The notes beneath the pieces were generated by a model that was not told where the DNA came from, did not search any database, and saw nothing but the letters and a program-made list of their open reading frames with translations. This document shows positions 60,376 through 64,000 of a DNA stretch of 64,000 nt, one piece after another (the first letter of the stretch is position 1; every line of letters begins with the position of its first letter). Position numbers and translations under genes: made by a program. Where the stretch lies: contig QZKN01000180.1 in assembly GCA_003598175.1 (NCBI GenBank), positions 62,001-126,000 on the forward strand, given 5' to 3'. Source of the stretch: Candidatus Omnitrophota bacterium (lineage in GTDB: Bacteria; Hinthialibacterota; Hinthialibacteria; Hinthialibacterales; Hinthialibacteraceae).

Positions 60376-61652
60376 ATACCCAACTTCGCCGGTGGATTGA
60401 ATGGATCGTTTTGGCTATGGTTGCCGTCCGGCCTTCGCTGGATGTTTTTACGGATGCCGTGTTGCTTCCGGCGCCGCTTAGATTGAATCCGGCATCTTTT
60501 TTGGGGCTGGCTTTAATTGGCTTGGGCGCCATTTGGTTTTTCTTGCTCACAAAAGAAGAGCGTGATTCGATTCTCAAACAACCCATTACAATCGCTCTTA
60601 TCTTCTGGCTGTTGGCTTTATTGTTGTGGGCTATCATTCCGTTCGTGAAGCACGGCGCAGAACGATTGGCGGGAATGCGGGAATGGATTCGCCTGCTTTC
60701 TTACCTGCCATTATATGCCATTCTGTTTCATCTTGCGATCAAAGGGAATTCGAAACGGATTTTACATGTTTTATTCATATCGCTAATTCTCCCAACGGTG
60801 GTCGGTTATTATCAAATCCTTTTTCATCAAGGAGCAATGATCAAGGGTGTTCATCGCATTACCGGCACTTTCGTGCATCCCAATCCGTTCTCGTTTTACA
60901 TCGTTTTGATGATGGGGATTACATATTGGAAACTGCGTTGGAGCGCCCAGCGCATTTTTTGGGGAGCGGTTTTGCTGGTGGAATTGGGATTGTTGTTATC
61001 CACATTCAGTTTTACCGGCGCGGCCATGTTTGGTGTTTTGCTTTTCGGATGCGCGCTGGGTGAAAAACGCGCCATTCGTTTGGCGGCGGTGGGAATCCTG
61101 ATCGTGTTTGCGTTGGGATTCGTTGTTACGAACACCGGCTGGCAGCGTCTGATCGACGAGTCGAAGATGGAAAGTCTGGACGAAGTCGAGCGGACGGGAA
61201 AAGAAACCACCTCGCTGATCTGGCGACTATTGAATTGGCGTTTCCTGATCCGCACCTGGTCCGACAGTCCGTGGGTGGGATACGGCCTGGCCACGAGTTC
61301 GCAAATCAATCCGATGAAAAATCCCGAAGGCGTCGGCTCCGATCCGCACAACGATTACATTCGTTATTTAGCCGAAACCGGCGTGGTCGGCGCGGTTTTT
61401 TGGATTGCGCTTTTAATCGCAGTGGGGGTGGGAATTCGTCAGGCGATTCGCAAGGCGCAAACGGCGGAAACGCGAAATTTTGCGTGGGTGACATTGGCGT
61501 TATATGGCGCGTGGCTGATCGGCGGCGTGAACGACAACCTTATCACCGCGACCGCCTATCAATTTTCTCTATGGGCGGTGTTTGCCCTTGCCGTCGGACT
61601 CAGCCAGACGGAGGCCGCCATCCCTCAACCTCAAATCGAGGCGCATGCATGA
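60372..61652 (+). CDS. O-antigen ligase/polymerase-like membrane protein (Wzy_C family)
   Basis: 426 residues, about eleven membrane helices. The Wzy_C/O-antigen ligase loop is visible in WRLLNWRFLIRTWSDSPWVG and SDPHNDYIRYLAETGVVGAV, where HNDYIRYLAETG is the characteristic periplasmic motif with a catalytic-type His. Such proteins join or polymerise undecaprenyl-linked glycans at the outer face of the inner membrane. Start and stop both overlap neighbours by four bases, so dehydrogenase, ligase and glycosyltransferase form one operon. Confidence 0.88.
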   Translation: MNTQLRRWIEWIVLAMVAVRPSLDVFTDAVLLPAPLRLNPASFLGLALIGLGAIWFFLLTKEERDSILKQPITIALIFWLLALLLWAIIPFVKHGAERLAGMREWIRLLSYLPLYAILFHLAIKGNSKRILHVLFISLILPTVVGYYQILFHQGAMIKGVHRITGTFVHPNPFSFYIVLMMGITYWKLRWSAQRIFWGAVLLVELGLLLSTFSFTGAAMFGVLLFGCALGEKRAIRLAAVGILIVFALGFVVTNTGWQRLIDESKMESLDEVERTGKETTSLIWRLLNWRFLIRTWSDSPWVGYGLATSSQINPMKNPEGVGSDPHNDYIRYLAETGVVGAVFWIALLIAVGVGIRQAIRKAQTAETRNFAWVTLALYGAWLIGGVNDNLITATAYQFSLWAVFALAVGLSQTEAAIPQPQIEAHA

Positions 61653-62848
61653 CGATTTCTCTTCTCATCGTTCATCCGTTCGATCCCTGGGGCGGCAAGA
61701 TCGGCGGGATCGAAACGATGATTCGCGCTACCATGCGGCATACTCCCGAAGATTGTAAAATTTCTCTGATCGGCGTAACGGAAAATCCCATCATTCGGCC
61801 GGTTGGACAATGGCGCGAAATGAATTACGGACAGACTCCCATTTCTTTTTTGCCTATCATGCAGGTTCCCGATCCCAACCGCCGCCCACGAATTCCTCTC
61901 TTTCTCAATTTTTCACTGCGGCTGTTTAAATACCGGCTTTCTTTGCCATCCACGATTGCCTTGTTCCATCGCGTCGAACCGCTGTATTGTTCGCAACTTG
62001 CCGCCGCCGCCAATGTTTTATTTATTCATGGAGATCCTCGTGAGATCACAGGGCCTTTTTCGGAAGTGCGTTGGAAGCATGTTCCGCGACTGTATCGATA
62101 TGTTGAAAAACAGGCGATAAAAAAAGCAGTGTACGTGTTTGTCGTCAGCCGCAAGGGCGCGGAATACATGCAAAATCGATACGCGCGATACGATGATATC
62201 TCGTTTTTCCCTACGGGATATTGTGAAGAGATATTTTATCTGCCTGCGGAGGAGGAATGGATTGAAATTCGTAAAAATACAATAAACAAATACAATCTGA
62301 ATCCTTCCGCCCGTTACGTGCTTTTTGCCGGGCGTTTCGAATTACAAAAGAATCCGATTCTGGCGTTGGAAACATTTGCAAAAGCAGCTTCACAGGTTCC
62401 GGATGTGGAATTGTTGTTGGCGGGGCAGGGGAATCTGCGCGCGGAAATGGAACGGAAAATCAAGCACTTGCAACTTGAAAACCGCATTCATTTTCTCGGA
62501 CCGCTCTCCCCCGCGGACTTGGCGGATGTGATGCGCATAAGCCATGTTCTTCTCATGACGTCCCACTTTGAAGGAATGCCGATTCTGGTTCACGAAGCGC
62601 AAGCCTGCGGTTTACCGGTCGTCTCGACGGATGTGGGAGAAATTCACGATATGATTCAACCCGGTATAACCGGCCAGGTGGTTTCAGACTATGATGGTGA
62701 AGCATTGGCGCAGGTTTTATTAGATTTTTTGAACCGTTCGGACAATAACCAAAAAATACAATGTGCTAAAAATGCTTTTCCATTTCGTATCAATTTTGTG
62801 TTAGGCGATTTGTATGAGATGATAAGAAAAATCGCGCCCGCTTCATGA
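61649..62848 (+). CDS. GT4-family glycosyltransferase
   Basis: 399 residues from MTISLLIVHPFDPWGGKIGG, an ATGA overlap with the preceding stop; the long upstream extension in this frame lies inside the ligase gene. GGIETMIRATMRHT marks the acceptor-side loop, VLFAGRFELQKNPILALETF and FLGPLSPADLADVMRISHVL the donor-side GT-B domain, and HFEGMPILVHEAQACGLPVV the E-x7-E-type region. It should add a sugar to the same product handled by the O-antigen-ligase-like neighbour. Confidence 0.9.
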   Translation: MTISLLIVHPFDPWGGKIGGIETMIRATMRHTPEDCKISLIGVTENPIIRPVGQWREMNYGQTPISFLPIMQVPDPNRRPRIPLFLNFSLRLFKYRLSLPSTIALFHRVEPLYCSQLAAAANVLFIHGDPREITGPFSEVRWKHVPRLYRYVEKQAIKKAVYVFVVSRKGAEYMQNRYARYDDISFFPTGYCEEIFYLPAEEEWIEIRKNTINKYNLNPSARYVLFAGRFELQKNPILALETFAKAASQVPDVELLLAGQGNLRAEMERKIKHLQLENRIHFLGPLSPADLADVMRISHVLLMTSHFEGMPILVHEAQACGLPVVSTDVGEIHDMIQPGITGQVVSDYDGEALAQVLLDFLNRSDNNQKIQCAKNAFPFRINFVLGDLYEMIRKIAPAS

Positions 62849-62878
62849 ATACAGGTCTTCTCCGCGATTTCCGTTTCT

Positions 62879-63610
62879 TCACCAATCGAAACTTTGAATG
62901 ATGATCACGCCTTTCTCTCTGGCTTCATCGAGAACCGATTTACGAGCAAAATGAGTAATGAGAATGCGAATGCATTCCTTTTTGCCATATTCCGCTTGCA
63001 CGGCATTCACCTTTTCTTCCAGCTCATCGAAAATACTCTCACGGAACTTATGCCGTCTTTCATCCAAACGCAGTTTCGCTTCGCCGATAATGAACAATTC
63101 TTTCCCATCTTTCCTGGCTCGCCCGAACAAGTTGATTTCTTTATGACCGATTTCAGTTCGGATCAGTTTTTCTTCGACTACGATCCCAAATTTTTCATTC
63201 AAATAGTGAGGAATCATACGATAGGCTTCATTTTCCAAGGCATACCCCATACTTCTCGATAAACCGCCTAATTCTATTTGCGTACTATTTTGGCTGATCG
63301 CAAGTTCTCGAACTTCCTCGGTAAGTTTTTTAATTTCTCTTTGTGTCTCCTTGTGCGCTTCCACCAATTCCTTGACCGTTATTTCCGTTTGTTTCTGTAG
63401 TTCAACCAGTTCCTCGACTTTAGTTTCCGTGCGCTTCTGCGCTTCCGCCAAATCTTTGACAATGGCTTTCAATTCGTTGAAATCGCCGGTTTTCACCAGT
63501 TCCTGATGCGCGAAATACACGACATCTGCCAGCAAAACGGCTTGTTGCTCTTCGAATCCTTCCCGCAGGCGATCCTTCATATATTCCAACATGATGGGAG
63601 TGGCGCTCAT
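62879..63610 (-). CDS. Coiled-coil protein with PD-(D/E)XK nuclease-like domain, second relative
   Basis: 243 residues. Residues about 45-115 are a long coiled coil with near-repeats (ETKVEELVELQKQTEITVKE). The C-terminal half carries EVEEKLIRTEIGHKEINLFG-like sequence, then KDGKELFIIGEAKLRLDERR, fitting a D/E...E-x-K core, and ends EKGVIIIQSFDW. The general layout equals the protein at 5531-6109 (coil first, nuclease-like second), but the two sequences are diverged. Function unknown; no partner gene adjoins. Confidence 0.65.
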   Translation of the reverse strand: MSATPIMLEYMKDRLREGFEEQQAVLLADVVYFAHQELVKTGDFNELKAIVKDLAEAQKRTETKVEELVELQKQTEITVKELVEAHKETQREIKKLTEEVRELAISQNSTQIELGGLSRSMGYALENEAYRMIPHYLNEKFGIVVEEKLIRTEIGHKEINLFGRARKDGKELFIIGEAKLRLDERRHKFRESIFDELEEKVNAVQAEYGKKECIRILITHFARKSVLDEAREKGVIIIQSFDW

Positions 63611-63745
63611 GAGTTTCTCACCGGATGTTGTTTTTATTTGAATGTATCTATTATATCACAACACGACAAGGATGATATGATAATGTACGGCTGGTAAATA
63701 ATCATGCGATTGTTGGAAATTGCGGGGCGATTCACCGCAGCGAAT

Positions 63746-64000
63746 TTACTCTTTGATCCTGCCGATGAATCGTAGTAGTCCATCGAGTATCGTCAATGGA
63801 TGGGGCGGGCATCCGGGAATGAAGAGGTCGACAGGAACCGTGGAGGCCGCGCCGTTGCAGACATCGGGCAGATCGATATAGGGGCCGCCGGATATGGCGC
63901 ATGCGCCGACGGCAATGACAATTTTCGGCGAAGGAACGGCTTCATAGGTCTTTATAAGCGCCAGTTCCATGTTTTGTGTAACCGGTCCCGTAATCAGGAT
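63746..64000 (-). CDS. NiFe-hydrogenase small subunit / NuoB-like subunit (group 4 type), C-terminal fragment
   Basis: The minus strand is open from the window edge to TAA at 63746 (84 codons). It reads ILITGPVTQNMELALIKTYE, VPSPKIVIAVGACAISGGPY and VPVDLFIPGCPPHPLTILDG, the C-terminal half of the HycG/EchC/NuoB family, with two of the Cys that hold the proximal [4Fe-4S] cluster (GACAISGG and GCPPHP). The VTGPVT and IPGCPPHP forms point to membrane-bound group 4 hydrogenases or formate hydrogenlyase-like complexes more than to complex I, but the fragment cannot separate these. The rest of the operon should lie beyond the right edge. Confidence 0.85.
   Translation of the reverse strand: MLITGPVTQNMELALIKTYEAVPSPKIVIAVGACAISGGPYIDLPDVCNGAASTVPVDLFIPGCPPHPLTILDGLLRFIGRIKE

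Noticed and set aside
61235..61648. N-terminal extension of the GT4 gene
   Set aside because: The extension lies in the O-antigen-ligase-like gene in another frame; the ATGA junction at 61649 is the natural start.

Overview
The window (roughly 50% GC, about 50 genes, both strands in use) looks like chromosome from an uncultured Gram-negative-type bacterium. Several traits recur together in candidate phyla related to the FCB and PVC groups (Hydrogenedentota, Sumerlaeota, Omnitrophota and relatives): a ThuA plus DUF1080 secreted protein, archaeal-type phosphoglycerate mutase, menaquinone synthesis through futalosine (MqnD), type IV pilin-like proteins, large secreted glycosidase-like proteins, LarC and a group 4 hydrogenase-like subunit. 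This placement is inference; no rRNA or other decisive marker is present. I found no rRNA, tRNA, CRISPR array, phage or transposase.

Layout. 1-5450: M16 peptidase (cut by the window edge) and phosphoglycerate mutase on the minus strand, a relic of a Kef/TrkA-type gene, then DAHP synthase behind a promoter, an aromatic-rich leader peptide and an attenuator, then a secreted glycosidase-like protein. 5531-12695: coiled-coil/nuclease-like protein, membrane zinc protease, NhaA, a short MgtE, a VapBC-like pair bracketed by shared repeats, and a KefB-type antiporter. 12754-16605: a minus-strand pseudopilus cluster (GspF-like protein, prepilins, and one prepilin fused to a polytopic membrane domain). 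16874-21617: thioredoxin, then a defence-type stretch with a single-chain restriction-modification enzyme and a three-gene PIN cassette. 21717-27993: a very large secreted repeat protein, a nitrilase with a duplicated relic of its own 3' end, a frameshifted ParD antitoxin and a Lon-substrate-binding-domain protein.

28145-35558 is a polysaccharide cluster: Wzt-like ABC ATPase with a C-terminal carbohydrate-binding-type region, a methyltransferase, a 1152-residue protein with three methyltransferase-like modules and a long coiled coil, and a GT4 glycosyltransferase. By analogy with WbdD and Wzt of ABC-dependent O-antigens, this may be a chain-terminating and length-measuring system. The coiled coil has a HxxNLE motif locked to one heptad register for 33 heptads without a slip. 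35601-43587 is a tightly packed minus-strand run (ABC exporter, two SDRs, CoA-binding protein, secreted glycosidase-like protein, MqnD). 43630-50899: polysaccharide deacetylase, STAS protein, dGTPase, a large hybrid histidine kinase and ComB. 51153-58951: SbcC, ThuA/DUF1080, YbaK-type protein, LPG-synthase-like membrane protein and LarC. 59224-62848 is an operon of an iron alcohol dehydrogenase, an O-antigen-ligase-like protein and a GT4. The window closes with a second coiled-coil/nuclease-like protein and the 3' end of a NiFe-hydrogenase-type small subunit.

Intergenic spaces carry several families of short inverted repeats, one of which has a covarying 6-bp stem around a conserved five-base RRGAY loop. 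The strongest candidates for new biology are the aromatic leader/attenuator before DAHP synthase, the heptad-locked methyltransferase ruler, and the membrane-domain/prepilin fusion.
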